46,894 nucleotides of DNA from contig SVJM01000014.1 in the NCBI GenBank assembly GCA_015068975.1, positions 1-46,894 on the forward strand, written 5' to 3'. The notes under the pieces are model-generated. The model saw nothing but the letters and a program-made list of their open reading frames with translations. It had not been told where the DNA came from and made no database searches. How positions within the stretch are numbered: the stretch's first letter is position 1; each line of letters opens with the position of its first letter. A program made the position numbers and the translations under genes. This DNA is from Oscillospiraceae bacterium. Lineage in GTDB: Bacteria > Bacillota > Clostridia > UMGS1810. This document shows positions 1 to 8,538 of this stretch, piece by piece.

Positions 1-9
1 TCGGGTTAC

Positions 10-37
10 CCGAAGGTGTATGCGATACACCGAGAGG
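10..37. repeat. Palindromic repeat, copy A
   Basis: The stretch contains a 7-bp stem (GGTGTAT/ATACACC) around GCG, flanked by CCGAA and GAGAGG. The reverse complement of all 28 bases recurs at 4001-4028 with one mismatch. It precedes the ZIP gene terminator and overlaps no convincing ORF. It is probably one copy of a small dispersed palindromic element. The window edge prevents seeing its left flank. Confidence 0.6.
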
Positions 38-51
38 CGAAGTTTATTCGA

Positions 52-76
52 TGTAGGGACAGGTGTCCTCTGTCCG
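52..76 (+). repeat. TGTAGGG-foot hairpin, copy 1
   Basis: TGTAGGG leads into a stem GGACAG/CTGTCC (57-62 with 70-75). It belongs to a set of hairpins in this window that share the TGTAGGG foot but have different stem sequences (see also 26215-26249, 33290-33321, 46524-46551 and 46690-46710). Confidence 0.5.
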
Positions 77-89
77 TTTAAAAGGCACA

Positions 90-127
90 AAAAAAGAGGA
101 AATATTACATAAAAATGTAATATTTCC
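90..127 (-). terminator. Intrinsic terminator after the ZIP transporter
   Basis: On the minus strand a roughly 13-bp stem (GGAAATATTACAT and its complement, four-base loop) is followed by a run of T. It lies about 110 bases downstream of the ZIP stop codon. Bases 128-235 between them show nothing else recognisable. Confidence 0.75.
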
Positions 128-235
128 CACATAATGAGTAATTTGTAAGTTTTATTGTGCATTCAGGTTTCTGACTTATGTATAATCTATGCCTTTTTGC
201 GATCTGGAGTTTTTTTGCATTCCCTCATATAATTG

Positions 236-1000
236 TTATCCGAGCAATACATCTGACATAAGCATCAGACAAAATCCTAAAAGCAGTGAATATGTCGCCG
301 CCCTTTCAGATCCATGAGCATGAGTTTCAAGCATCATTTCATCACTTACTACGTAGAGCATTGTACCACCGGCAAATGCAAGTGCAAACGGAAGAATCGC
401 CTGAGATATGCTTATAGCATAATAGCCTATAAATGTACCTACCACCTCTACAAAGCCTGTAATAACGGCAAGAAGAAATGTCCTCTTAGGACTTATACCT
501 GCGGCAAGCATAGGAGCAATTATTACCACGCCTTCAGGAATATTCTGAAGTGCAATCCCACCTGCAATAAACAGAGCGTGTGTAATATTTCCTGAGCCAA
601 AACCCACCCCTGCAGCAATACCTTCCGGAAGATTGTGTATTGCTATAGCAAGTAAAAACAAAATAGTCTTGTTGATATTGGCATTATTATGCGGCTCTGA
701 ATCCACCCCCATAATCTTATGAAGATGAGGTACAATCTTGTCCACAAAATTAAGGAATACTGCACCTGTAAATATCCCTGCTATACATATCCATATACCT
801 ATATCTCCGCCATATTCTATGGAAGGCAATATCAGACCAAGAACTGCCGCAGCAAGCATAACTCCCGCTGCAAAAGAAAGTATAATATCTGAAAACTTAT
901 GAGACAGATTCTTAAAAAGAAATCCTATAAGCGCACCAAGCACCGTTGCGCCACCCACACCGATAGCTGTAAGTATAACTACTGTCATTTGTATCACCAC
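236..1000 (-). CDS. ZIP family divalent metal transporter
   Basis: A 254-residue, strongly hydrophobic integral membrane protein of the ZIP (ZupT/GufA-like) family, which imports zinc and other divalent metals. Two signature helices are visible: HNLPEG near residue 122 and QNIPEG near 152, whose His/Glu residues form the metal path in this family. An acidic, His-containing loop (DSEPHNN) precedes the first signature, as expected for the variable cytoplasmic loop. The listed start is a GTG with AAAGGA about 5 bases upstream; an ATG four codons in (988) is an equally possible start. Monocistronic: its terminator lies at 90-127 and the neighbour is divergent. The substrate is not readable from the sequence. 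Confidence 0.88.
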   Translation of the reverse strand: MVIQMTVVILTAIGVGGATVLGALIGFLFKNLSHKFSDIILSFAAGVMLAAAVLGLILPSIEYGGDIGIWICIAGIFTGAVFLNFVDKIVPHLHKIMGVDSEPHNNANINKTILFLLAIAIHNLPEGIAAGVGFGSGNITHALFIAGGIALQNIPEGVVIIAPMLAAGISPKRTFLLAVITGFVEVVGTFIGYYAISISQAILPFALAFAGGTMLYVVSDEMMLETHAHGSERAATYSLLLGFCLMLMSDVLLG

Positions 1001-1094
1001 AATCCTTTATTTTACATTATTTATATTTTTACACATTTTAACACAAAAATCAATATGTATCCGATAGATTTCTCCATATTACCATAATTTTGTG

Positions 1095-1122
1095 TTGAAA
1101 ATTTCACTTTTTCTGTTATAAT
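1095..1122 (+). promoter_or_regulatory. Sigma-A-type promoter for the GH106-like gene
   Basis: TTGAAA at 1095-1100 and TATAAT at 1117-1122 are separated by 16 bases. The start codon at 1155 follows about 32 bases after the -10 box, with GGAGG at 1143-1147 as ribosome binding site. No operator is obvious. Confidence 0.65.
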
Positions 1123-1154
1123 TAAATAAATACTACCACAACGGAGGTAAGGAT

Positions 1155-3839
1155 ATGGACTTTAAAAATGTTGACAAAAAATACAGACCAATTCCTTTCT
1201 GGAGCTGGAACGAAAAACTTGACACAGAAGAAACCAGACGACAGATAAGAGAAATGGACTCTGTGGGCATTGGTGGTTTCTTTATGCATGCAAGAGGCGG
1301 TCTTCAGACAGAGTATCTTGGGGATGAATGGTTTGACAATGTAGAAGCATCTATTGATGAAGCAAAGAAACTTGGTATGCACCCCTTTGCATATGATGAA
1401 AACGGATGGCCAAGTGGCTTTGGCGGTGGTGTGGTAAATAGTCTTGGCGTAGAATACCAGCAGAAATACCTGAGAATGGAAGATACATTCGAGCATAAGG
1501 ATACTGCAATCGGAAAATGCGGTGATCATTATTTCTATTATGATGTAAATGAATTTTATGTTGATACTCTTGACAAAAAAGTCATAAAGAAATTTATTGA
1601 AGTGGCATATCAGCCTTATTATGATAAATTCGGCAAAGATTGCGAAGGATATTTCACAGATGAGCCTCAGATTTCACGTAATGGTATCCCATGGAGCTAT
1701 GTGTTTGAAGATGAATATAAAGCGAGATATAACGAAGATATCAAAGATCATCTCGAAGAGCTTTTCCTCGAAAAAGGAAACTATGCTGATACAAGAATTA
1801 AATTCTGGAAAATGGTAACTGATCTTTTCTCATCAGCATATATGAAGCAGATTTATGACTGGTGTGACGAAAGAGGCGTCAAATACACAGGTCATCTTGT
1901 AATGGAAGAAAATCTCTACTCACAGATTTTTACAAACGGTGCATGTATGCCTCATTATGAATATATGCATATCCCCGGTATGGACTGGCTGGGAAGAAAT
2001 ATCAGAAACAACCTTGTACAGTATCAGTTGTCATCAGTTGCAGAGCAGTTTGACAAAAAGCAGATTTTGTCAGAAACATTTGCCCTTTGCGGACATAATG
2101 TTAGTTTCAGCGAGCTTAAAGGCATCTATGAATGGCAGATGGTAAGAGGCATAAACCTTCTCTGTCAGCATCTTGAAGGTTATTCATTAAGAGGTATCAG
2201 AAAGAGAGATTATCCGCCTGCAATGTACCTTCAGCAACCTTGGTGGGCAGAATATAAAAAATTCAACGATGCTATGAGCCGAATAGGAATGCTTATTGCA
2301 GAAGGCAAAAAGCATCCTGATGTGCTTGTCATTCATCCTGAAACTACTGCCTGGACAATGTATAACGACACTGGCAGAGAAGAGATTGATAAATTCCACA
2401 ACAAGTTTATGGAGACAATCGAAGAGCTGGAAAAGAAAAAGATTGTATTCCACTTAGGCGATGAAACCATTATTGAACGTCACGCAAAGGTAGAATACGG
2501 CAAAATTATCATAGGTTGCCAGAGCTATTCTACTGTGATTATGGATGACTGTAAGTATCTTTTTGACAACACAAAGAATATTATTGATGAATTTGTAAAA
2601 CAGGGTGGAAAAATCACCACTGCAAAAGAAATTGCAAGAAATGATATTACCGACCGTGACAGTCTTACATACACAGTAAGATACTTCGATGACTTCACAA
2701 TGCATTATTTCGTTAATACATCTGAAGAAAGATTTGATGCATCATTTAAAATAAACGGAAAAGAGCTTGACATCTATACAGGAGACTTAAAGGATTTTTC
2801 AGGAAACCATCAGTTCGAGCCTTGGGGCAGTCTTATCATCATCGATGATGGCTCACAAAATGTTGCCGATGACACTGAAAAGAACTACGTATCAGTGGAA
2901 GGTGAATTTGATATTGCAGATTGCACACCAAACTCAATTACTCTTGATTATTGCGATTATTACTTCGACGGAGTGCTTCAGGAAGAAAATGGCTACGTGC
3001 TTAACATCTGCAACAGAGCCTGTGCACTTGGAAAGAAAGTAAACATCCGTCAGGACTACAAAGTGCAGATAAAAGATGTTCCTTCTACACTCAGTCTTGT
3101 AACAGAAACTCCTGAAATATTTGAAATCTCTGTAAATGGCACTGTTATAGATAAAACTGTTACCGGGTATTTCAGAGACAAGAGCTTCAAGACAATTGAT
3201 ATTGCTAAATATGTAAAAACCGGTGAAAATGTAATCACATTTGTTTGTGACTTTGAACAAAGTGAAGAAACATACAGAAATATTGAAAGATCTTACGGCT
3301 TTGAAGCCAACCGCAACAGACTTTCTTATGATATGGAAATTGAGGCATGCTACCTTATCGGAGATTTCTCTGTAGAAACAAACGGTAAATGGACTCAGCT
3401 TGAAAAGAAGGCATCAAGATATGAAGGTGGATTTACAATCTGTGAGCCTAAGAAAAAAATCAATGTAAAAAATATGGAAAAACAGGGCTTCCCATTCTTC
3501 TCAGGAGAGCTTACACTTGAGGGTGAGATTGATATCAAAGATGAAAACACCTGTCTAAAGCTTGATATAAAAGGAATCAATGCCATAAGAGTCCAAATCG
3601 GCTCTATAACAAAGGTTATGCTTACAGATAACATTCTCCCAATGAAAGATTTTAATGTGTCAGGTAAACAAAAAATAAAGCTCACATTGATAAACAACCT
3701 GAGAAACCTTCTGGGACCTCATCATCTGGAAGAAGGAGAATCCTATGCTGCACGTCCTACAAGCTTCTTTAAAGAGCGTTCACCGTGGAACAGTGCTCCT
3801 TGGGATGATGATTACTGCTTTGTAGAAACAAGCATCTGA
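1155..3839 (+). CDS. GH106-like glycoside hydrolase (alpha-L-rhamnosidase-related)
   Basis: An 894-residue protein with no signal peptide, so probably cytoplasmic. The N-terminus carries PFWSWN, a TRRQIREM helix, GIGGFFMHARGGL and YDENGWPSGFGGG (residues 13-93), the pattern of the large clostridial glycosidases related to GH106 alpha-L-rhamnosidases. The middle part (about 150-480) looks like a TIM barrel with its linker. The last 300 residues look like beta-sandwich modules, ending in LRNLLGPHH. GH106 enzymes release L-rhamnose from pectic and other glycans. Rhamnose is one possible feed for the propanediol microcompartment at 9.6-24 kb, but the two are not in one operon. Substrate is inferred, and some relatives of this group are uncharacterised. 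It has its own promoter and terminator. Confidence 0.62.
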   Translation: MDFKNVDKKYRPIPFWSWNEKLDTEETRRQIREMDSVGIGGFFMHARGGLQTEYLGDEWFDNVEASIDEAKKLGMHPFAYDENGWPSGFGGGVVNSLGVEYQQKYLRMEDTFEHKDTAIGKCGDHYFYYDVNEFYVDTLDKKVIKKFIEVAYQPYYDKFGKDCEGYFTDEPQISRNGIPWSYVFEDEYKARYNEDIKDHLEELFLEKGNYADTRIKFWKMVTDLFSSAYMKQIYDWCDERGVKYTGHLVMEENLYSQIFTNGACMPHYEYMHIPGMDWLGRNIRNNLVQYQLSSVAEQFDKKQILSETFALCGHNVSFSELKGIYEWQMVRGINLLCQHLEGYSLRGIRKRDYPPAMYLQQPWWAEYKKFNDAMSRIGMLIAEGKKHPDVLVIHPETTAWTMYNDTGREEIDKFHNKFMETIEELEKKKIVFHLGDETIIERHAKVEYGKIIIGCQSYSTVIMDDCKYLFDNTKNIIDEFVKQGGKITTAKEIARNDITDRDSLTYTVRYFDDFTMHYFVNTSEERFDASFKINGKELDIYTGDLKDFSGNHQFEPWGSLIIIDDGSQNVADDTEKNYVSVEGEFDIADCTPNSITLDYCDYYFDGVLQEENGYVLNICNRACALGKKVNIRQDYKVQIKDVPSTLSLVTETPEIFEISVNGTVIDKTVTGYFRDKSFKTIDIAKYVKTGENVITFVCDFEQSEETYRNIERSYGFEANRNRLSYDMEIEACYLIGDFSVETNGKWTQLEKKASRYEGGFTICEPKKKINVKNMEKQGFPFFSGELTLEGEIDIKDENTCLKLDIKGINAIRVQIGSITKVMLTDNILPMKDFNVSGKQKIKLTLINNLRNLLGPHHLEEGESYAARPTSFFKERSPWNSAPWDDDYCFVETSI

Positions 3840-3850
3840 AAAGAGATGTA

Positions 3851-3885
3851 AAAAGGCTCTGGAGTGTGAAAAGGCAGGGAGTATA
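3851..3885 (+). repeat. 35-base direct repeat, left copy
   Basis: Matches 4074-4108 at 29 of 35 positions, with five of the six differences being transitions. The core is CTCTGGAG-Y-GTGAAAA. The pair brackets the GH106 terminator and the palindromic element at 3991-4039. Confidence 0.5.
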
Positions 3886-3932
3886 AAGTTTTATTACCTC
3901 CCACTAATATCTATAAAACCTTTCATTATGTT

Positions 3933-3973
3933 GGGAATATTGCATTTCTAATTGCAATATTCCCTTGTTTTTT
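3933..3973 (+). terminator. Intrinsic terminator of the GH106-like gene
   Basis: GGGAATATTGCA pairs with TGCAATATTCCC across an 8-base loop, followed by TTGTTTTTT on the plus strand. It lies about 95 bases after the stop codon. The gene-free stretch 3840-4165 holds this terminator, the 35-base direct repeats, the palindromic element and the convergent terminator at 4115-4157; no gene is supported there. Confidence 0.85.
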
Positions 3974-3990
3974 GTGCCTTTTCACTACGA

Positions 3991-4039
3991 ACAAACACAA
4001 CCTCTCGGAGTATCGCATACACCTTCGGATTGTGTTTGT
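3991..4039. repeat. Palindromic repeat, copy B, in an outer inverted repeat
   Basis: The core 4001-4028 is the inverted, one-mismatch copy of 10-37. It is enclosed by perfect 10-base arms ACAAACACAA (3991-4000) and TTGTGTTTGT (4030-4039), so the whole 49 bases can fold into one long hairpin. No coding potential is credible. Confidence 0.6.
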
Positions 4040-4073
4040 CCGTTCCAAAGCCTTTTTCCTATCTCTTTTTCTT

Positions 4074-4108
4074 AAAAGACTCTGGAGCGTGAAAAAGCGT
4101 GGAATATA
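4074..4108 (+). repeat. 35-base direct repeat, right copy
   Basis: Right-hand partner of 3851-3885 (29 of 35 identical). It lies between the palindromic element and the terminator of the PqqD-like gene. Confidence 0.5.
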
Positions 4109-4114
4109 TATTAT

Positions 4115-4157
4115 TAACAAAACAACCTTTGAACAAATTTTTGTTCAAAGGTTGTTT
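4115..4157 (-). terminator. Intrinsic terminator of the OPT-PqqD operon
   Basis: A 15-bp-class stem (AACAACCTTTGAACA with its complement) lies just after the stop at 4166 and is followed on the minus strand by TTTTGTT. T and A flanks on both sides suggest it may also act on the plus strand, backing up the GH106 terminator. Confidence 0.8.
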
Positions 4158-4165
4158 ATTTACAT

Positions 4166-4510
4166 TTACATATTAAATTTTACAAAACCATAGCTTTCCA
4201 GTATCTGAAAATACTTTGCAAGTCGTTCATACAAGGGATGTGCCTTTTCTCCGAAGTGTTCATCAACTATTTCACCGATACGGGTAATATCCATTTCGCC
4301 ATCTATAATGGGCCAGACAAAGCTTCCCATTTCATCAAGGTGAACATAGGATACAGGGGGTTTTTTAAAAAGCTTCTGACAAATCCTGTTGAATACTCCC
4401 CTGTTTTCTATCTCAAGAGTTACTATTCCCTTGTCGTCAGTAGTCCATTTATACTTTTCGTTACGAATGGGTTTTCTCAAAAGATAATTCTCTGATATTT
4501 TTTTCTTCAT
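4166..4510 (-). CDS. PqqD-like small protein
   Basis: A 114-residue protein with the PqqD fold pattern: a basic N-terminus, a variable strand pair, then LDEMGSFVWPIIDGEMDITRIGEIVDEHF (residues 58-86, a winged-helix-like 'loan' of LDExxxFVWxxIDG type) and an LxxyGFVKF end. PqqD-family domains act as peptide-binding chaperones (RiPP recognition elements) for radical SAM enzymes in PQQ and RiPP pathways. No precursor peptide or radical SAM partner is adjacent, so that role is not supported here. It begins 9 bases after the stop of the oligopeptide transporter, so the two are co-transcribed. Function in this context is unknown; a link to peptide handling is inference from position. Confidence 0.72.
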   Translation of the reverse strand: MKKKISENYLLRKPIRNEKYKWTTDDKGIVTLEIENRGVFNRICQKLFKKPPVSYVHLDEMGSFVWPIIDGEMDITRIGEIVDEHFGEKAHPLYERLAKYFQILESYGFVKFNM

Positions 4511-4519
4511 AGTCTTACC

Positions 4520-6430
4520 TTATCTGTTTTCACGCTTTTTCCAAAGTGAGAATTTGAGCACTGTAAGGATTGTGATTGCAAAGAGTACTATTCCTCCGAT
4601 GTCTGAAACAGGTGCAGGGATACCAAGCTTTGAAGATAAATCAAATACCTTGTCAATACCAAATACTGCAAAGAGTGCAAGAAGGATACCTACAAGACCT
4701 TCACCTGCAATCATACCTGAGCAGAAGAGAATACCGTCGCTGATGATAGCATCTTTTGTTTCCTTTTCCTTTTTTATCTTATCAAGAGCCAGTCTTACAA
4801 GACCACCCACCATAATGCAAGCATTAAGCTGTACAGGAAGATATACACCGATAGCGAAAGGAAGTACAGGGATACCTATCACTTCTACCACAACTGCAAT
4901 AAATACACCTACAAACACAAGTGCCCAAGGAAGATTTCCTTCCATAACACCTTCGATAATAAGCTTCATAAGAGTTGCCTGAGGAGCACCAAGCTCGGCT
5001 GATCCGAATCCCCATGCAGAATCAAGGAGATAGAGTGTACCGCCAATTGCAAATGCCGCTGCAACTACACCGATGATTTCTCCAAACTGCTGTTTCTTAG
5101 GAGTAGCTCCAAGAAGGTAACCTGTCTTTAAATCCTGTGATGTATCACCTGCAATAGCAGAAACGATACATATAATTGATCCGATAGAAATAGCACTTAT
5201 CATACCTGCGATACCTACAGTACCTGTAGCCTTAAGAAGAAGTGTTGTGATAAGAAGTGTTGCTATCGCCATACCTGATACAGGGTTGTTACTGCTTCCA
5301 ACAAGACCAACCATACGTGATGATACTGTTGCGAAGAAGAAACCAAATACAACTACAATAACTGCACCAAGAAGTGATACAGGAATTGCAGGAACAAGCC
5401 ATACAAGAAGTGTAAGGATTGCAATAGAAATGAGTACTATTTTGAAATTAATGTCTTGTGCAGTTCTTTCATTTGACTTGATCTGTCCGCCTGACATACT
5501 CTTCATTGCACCTGAAAATGTAGTTACAATAAGAGGAAGTGATTTGATAAGGCTGATGATGCCGCCTGCTGCAAGAGCACCTGCACCGATATATCTGATG
5601 TATGAACTCCAGATAGCACTTGCACCGCCATTGGCAAACATTTCACCGATTGGTGCTGTACCCGGATAGAGAACAATATTCTCGCCGAAAAGTACAATAA
5701 GCGGAATGATAACTAACCAGCTAAGCACACCACCGGCAAACATATATGAAGAAATCCTTGCTCCACAGATATAACCAACACTCATTACTGCAGGATAAAT
5801 CTGTGTACCGATTTCTCCGGCAAAGCCCTTAACACGAAAAGATATTTCTCCTGATACAAGCTTAAGTCCGTCAATGATAAATTTGAAAAGTGCGGCAAAT
5901 CCCATTCCTGCAAATACTGTAGAAGCATTTGCACCACCCTTTTCACCTGCAAGAAGAACCTCTGCACAAGCAGTTCCTTCAGGATATGGAAGGACACCGT
6001 GTTCTTTTACAATAAGGGCGTTTCTCAATGGCACCATAAAGAATACACCGAGAAGACCACCAAGAAGTGCAATCAATGTGATTGACACAATACCGGGCTT
6101 GTCCATTTTGCCTTCTGCTGCCCACAAAAAGAGTGCAGGAAGTGTAAATATAGCACCTGCGGCAAGAGATTCACCTGCAGAGCCTACTGTCTGTACGATA
6201 TTACTTTCGAGGATAGAGTTCTTACGCATAATAACGCGGATCACACCCATAGCAATAACTGCTGCAGGGATAGATGCAGATACTGTCATACCTACTCTTA
6301 AGCCAAGGTATGCATTTGCCGCACCGAAGATAACTGCAAGAAGTATGCCCATGATGATAGATGTGATGGTTATTTCCGGAGTGATTTTGTCAGCCGGAAC
6401 GTAAGGCTTGAATTCATTTTTGTTATCCAT
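4520..6430 (-). CDS. OPT-family oligopeptide transporter
   Basis: A 636-residue polytopic membrane protein of the OPT family (proton-coupled uptake of small peptides, in some members metal chelates). Features are the opening ITITSIIMGILLAVIFGAANAYLGLRVGMTVSASIPAA, which is typical of bacterial OPTs, the PYPEGTACAEVL motif near residue 148, SNNPVSGM near 383 and about 14-16 hydrophobic segments. Length is usual for the bacterial subfamily. It is the first gene of an operon with the PqqD-like gene, with its own promoter at 6501-6529. Located beside a dipeptidase (6542-7984), so peptide uptake followed by intracellular hydrolysis is a reasonable inference. Confidence 0.92.
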   Translation of the reverse strand: MDNKNEFKPYVPADKITPEITITSIIMGILLAVIFGAANAYLGLRVGMTVSASIPAAVIAMGVIRVIMRKNSILESNIVQTVGSAGESLAAGAIFTLPALFLWAAEGKMDKPGIVSITLIALLGGLLGVFFMVPLRNALIVKEHGVLPYPEGTACAEVLLAGEKGGANASTVFAGMGFAALFKFIIDGLKLVSGEISFRVKGFAGEIGTQIYPAVMSVGYICGARISSYMFAGGVLSWLVIIPLIVLFGENIVLYPGTAPIGEMFANGGASAIWSSYIRYIGAGALAAGGIISLIKSLPLIVTTFSGAMKSMSGGQIKSNERTAQDINFKIVLISIAILTLLVWLVPAIPVSLLGAVIVVVFGFFFATVSSRMVGLVGSSNNPVSGMAIATLLITTLLLKATGTVGIAGMISAISIGSIICIVSAIAGDTSQDLKTGYLLGATPKKQQFGEIIGVVAAAFAIGGTLYLLDSAWGFGSAELGAPQATLMKLIIEGVMEGNLPWALVFVGVFIAVVVEVIGIPVLPFAIGVYLPVQLNACIMVGGLVRLALDKIKKEKETKDAIISDGILFCSGMIAGEGLVGILLALFAVFGIDKVFDLSSKLGIPAPVSDIGGIVLFAITILTVLKFSLWKKRENR

Positions 6431-6500
6431 TTTTTCTCCTATCTGCCCTTAAAAGGCGTGTATAATTTCTTTTGTATTTATAGATTGCAAATACCTTGAT

Positions 6501-6529
6501 ATTTTATCATAAAATCATAAAAATTGCAA
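6501..6529 (-). promoter_or_regulatory. Promoter of the OPT-PqqD operon
   Basis: TTGCAA (6524-6529) and TAAAAT (complement of 6501-6506) are 17 bases apart on the minus strand, about 70 bases upstream of the OPT start. The ribosome binding site AGGAG lies just before the ATG. Confidence 0.55.
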
Positions 6530-6541
6530 CACAAACTGCAA

Positions 6542-7984
6542 TTATTTGCATCTTTTAAGCACTTCACACACTATATCAAACACTCTTTTTGCTGACTCAA
6601 TATTAAGTCTTTCGCTTGTTGTGTGTATATCATACATATCAGGTCCCACGCTTATACAGTCAAGTCCATCAAGTGCTGATGAAAATACACCGCACTCAAG
6701 TCCTGCATGTATTGCAACACATTCAGGCTCAAAGCCGAGGATATCAGATGCAACTTCTTTGTACTTATCCTGCATAACAGAATCAGACTTAAATTCCCAC
6801 GGAGGATAGTGTCCCCCTGTGGTTATGGTACACTCTATACATTCATAAAATGTCTTAAGCTTGTCTTCCATAAACTTTAGTGCACTTTTTTTGTTACTTC
6901 TTAGAGTATGAAGAAGTGTGATTTCATTTTCTTCTGTTTTAAGTATACCTAGATTAAGAGAGGTTTCTACAAGATTATCTATTTCCTTGCTCATATCCAC
7001 CACACCGTTTGGTGTACAGAGAAGGATATATACTATCTTTCGGCTTATATCCTCTCCTATTACATTCCATTCCTTTTCGCCACAAACAGTGATTTCAAAT
7101 TTGAAATCAGGCTCACGAAAAGCAATCTCATCTTTTATCAACTGTGCGTACAAAGATATTTCTTCTACAGCCTTCTCTGTATCTTCTACCACAAAATCTG
7201 CATTGCTCATAAGAGGAATTGCATTTCCCTTGTCACCGCCTGATATATTTATGAGAGAAAAACCATCATAATTTTTGACCTTATCAAGGATTCGTGCCAT
7301 AAGCACATTGGCATTTACTCTGCCGCTGTTTATCTCTACCCCTGAATGTCCGCCCTTAAGTCCTCTGATACTAATAGAAATCGCCTTTGAAGAAATCTTA
7401 TTTCTTACTACAGGGATACTTACGCCAAAGTCACTTCCGCCGGCACAGGATATAGTAATTGTACTCTCACCTTCCATATCCATATTTATCATACGTCTGC
7501 CTGAAAGCTTTGACATATCAAGATCCATTGCACCACACATACCTATTTCTTCATCGGTGGTAAATACCACTTCAAGTGCAGGATGGGAAATTTCCTCCGA
7601 ATCAAGAATTGCAAGAGCATATGCTACTGCAATACCATTGTCTGCACCGAGAGTAGTGCCCTTCGCCTTGATAAATTCTCCGTCTATATATAAATCCAAT
7701 CCATCTTCTTCGAAATCAATATCCACTCCTTCATCCTTCTGACACACCATATCAAGATGCCCCTGAAGTATAACTGTGGGTGAATTTTCATAACCCTTTG
7801 TTGCATCCTTGTATATAATCACGTTGTTGGAATCGTCGTGGATATATTTAAGTGAATGCTCCTTTGAAAATTCCACACAGAATTCACTTACTTTCTTCAT
7901 ATCCCCTGAGCCTCTGGGAATAGATGAAAGCTTCTCAAAATATTCAAAAACCTTATGAGGTTTAAGACCTGTTAGTTTATTCAT
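6542..7984 (-). CDS. pepD: Aminoacyl-histidine dipeptidase (Xaa-His dipeptidase)
   Basis: A 480-residue M20-family metallopeptidase of the PepD type, which cleaves dipeptides such as carnosine-like Xaa-His using two divalent metals. Visible motifs are SSIPRGSGD near the N-terminus, LQGHLDMVCQKD (first metal ligands H and D), GTTLGADNGIAVAYAL, TTDEEIGMCGA (EE pair with the general base), RGLKGGHSGVEINSGRVNAN and a C-terminal AIHAGLECGVF. The chosen start is the ATG at 7984, preceded by GGAGGATCAC; the open frame extends 26 codons further upstream but has no ribosome binding site. It has its own promoter and probably works on peptides imported by the neighbouring OPT protein. Confidence 0.94.
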   Translation of the reverse strand: MNKLTGLKPHKVFEYFEKLSSIPRGSGDMKKVSEFCVEFSKEHSLKYIHDDSNNVIIYKDATKGYENSPTVILQGHLDMVCQKDEGVDIDFEEDGLDLYIDGEFIKAKGTTLGADNGIAVAYALAILDSEEISHPALEVVFTTDEEIGMCGAMDLDMSKLSGRRMINMDMEGESTITISCAGGSDFGVSIPVVRNKISSKAISISIRGLKGGHSGVEINSGRVNANVLMARILDKVKNYDGFSLINISGGDKGNAIPLMSNADFVVEDTEKAVEEISLYAQLIKDEIAFREPDFKFEITVCGEKEWNVIGEDISRKIVYILLCTPNGVVDMSKEIDNLVETSLNLGILKTEENEITLLHTLRSNKKSALKFMEDKLKTFYECIECTITTGGHYPPWEFKSDSVMQDKYKEVASDILGFEPECVAIHAGLECGVFSSALDGLDCISVGPDMYDIHTTSERLNIESAKRVFDIVCEVLKRCK

Positions 7985-8018
7985 ATTGTGATCCTCCAAA
8001 TTAAATGTTACAGTACTT

Positions 8019-8047
8019 ATTATAAAGTATTTTTGGATATATTTCAA
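8019..8047 (-). promoter_or_regulatory. Promoter of pepD
   Basis: TTGAAA (complement of 8042-8047) and TATAAT (complement of 8019-8024) are 17 bases apart on the minus strand, about 35 bases before the pepD start. This position supports the start at 7984, because the longer open frame would begin upstream of the promoter. Confidence 0.7.
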
Positions 8048-8059
8048 TATATAATACAT

Positions 8060-8103
8060 CAAAAACGATTCTATTGTGTTTATTTATTGCACAATAGAAT
8101 CGT
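8060..8103 (-). terminator. Intrinsic terminator after the hsd remnant
   Basis: A perfect 14-bp stem (ACGATTCTATTGTG at 8065-8078 with 8090-8103) has a T-rich tail on both strands. It ends the Fic/hsd transcript on the minus strand. Confidence 0.8.
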
Positions 8104-8127
8104 TTTGTTTTACTATTTCAAATATTA

Positions 8128-8538
8128 TTATACCAAGCCAAGATACTTCTCGAAAAACACAGTAAGCTTTGCAATGATTCCGTTTTTCTTCTCGGCTCTG
8201 TTGCCACCACCAAAACGAGAACCAGGAACAAGTCTGTCAAAATCAACGCCTGTAGTTCTTAAAACACCGTCCCGAAAGGCATTATCAATAAATCTTCTTG
8301 ATTCCTCATCTTTAAGTTTTTCTTCACTAATGATGTTAGCAATGTCCTTTTCCTTTTGCTCTCTGACATAGTTCTTCCAATCTTCATCAATTTTACTGTC
8401 AGCATTAATCTTTGCAACAAATCCCTCAATAAGCTCTTTTTTAGAACGAAGCTGAATGCTCGCATTTACCGCCTTTGTAATATTTGCAAGAATTTCTTTA
8501 TCCTGACAGTTGGATTCGTGATATTTAGCAACAAGCAT
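8128..8538 (-). pseudogene. C-terminal remnant of type I restriction subunit HsdR
   Basis: An open frame of 136 residues matching only the extreme C-terminus of type I restriction endonuclease subunits. It contains KEILANITKAVNASIQLRSKKELIEGF, then FRDGVLRTTGVDFDRLVPG, then SRFGGGNRAEKK and a final FEKYLGL. The nuclease and helicase motor parts, roughly 850 residues in full-length HsdR, are absent, so it cannot restrict DNA. Its frame overlaps the end of the hsdM fragment by 14 bases in another frame. The apparent ATG is an accident of the junction. Still intact enough to be translated, but most likely a decaying relic. Confidence 0.82.

Noticed and set aside
1001-1094. Promoter for the ZIP gene
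   Set aside because: The region is very AT-rich and several weak boxes can be drawn, but none has both good hexamers and 16-18 base spacing.
3972-4193. Short plus-strand open frame of 73 codons in the gene-free stretch
   Set aside because: It runs across the palindromic element and a terminator, has no ribosome binding site and a composition unlike the real genes.
4554-6404. Long plus-strand open frames opposite the OPT transporter gene
   Set aside because: Mirror frames of a hydrophobic-rich gene; Ser/Thr/Pro/Ile-rich products without domains or start signals.
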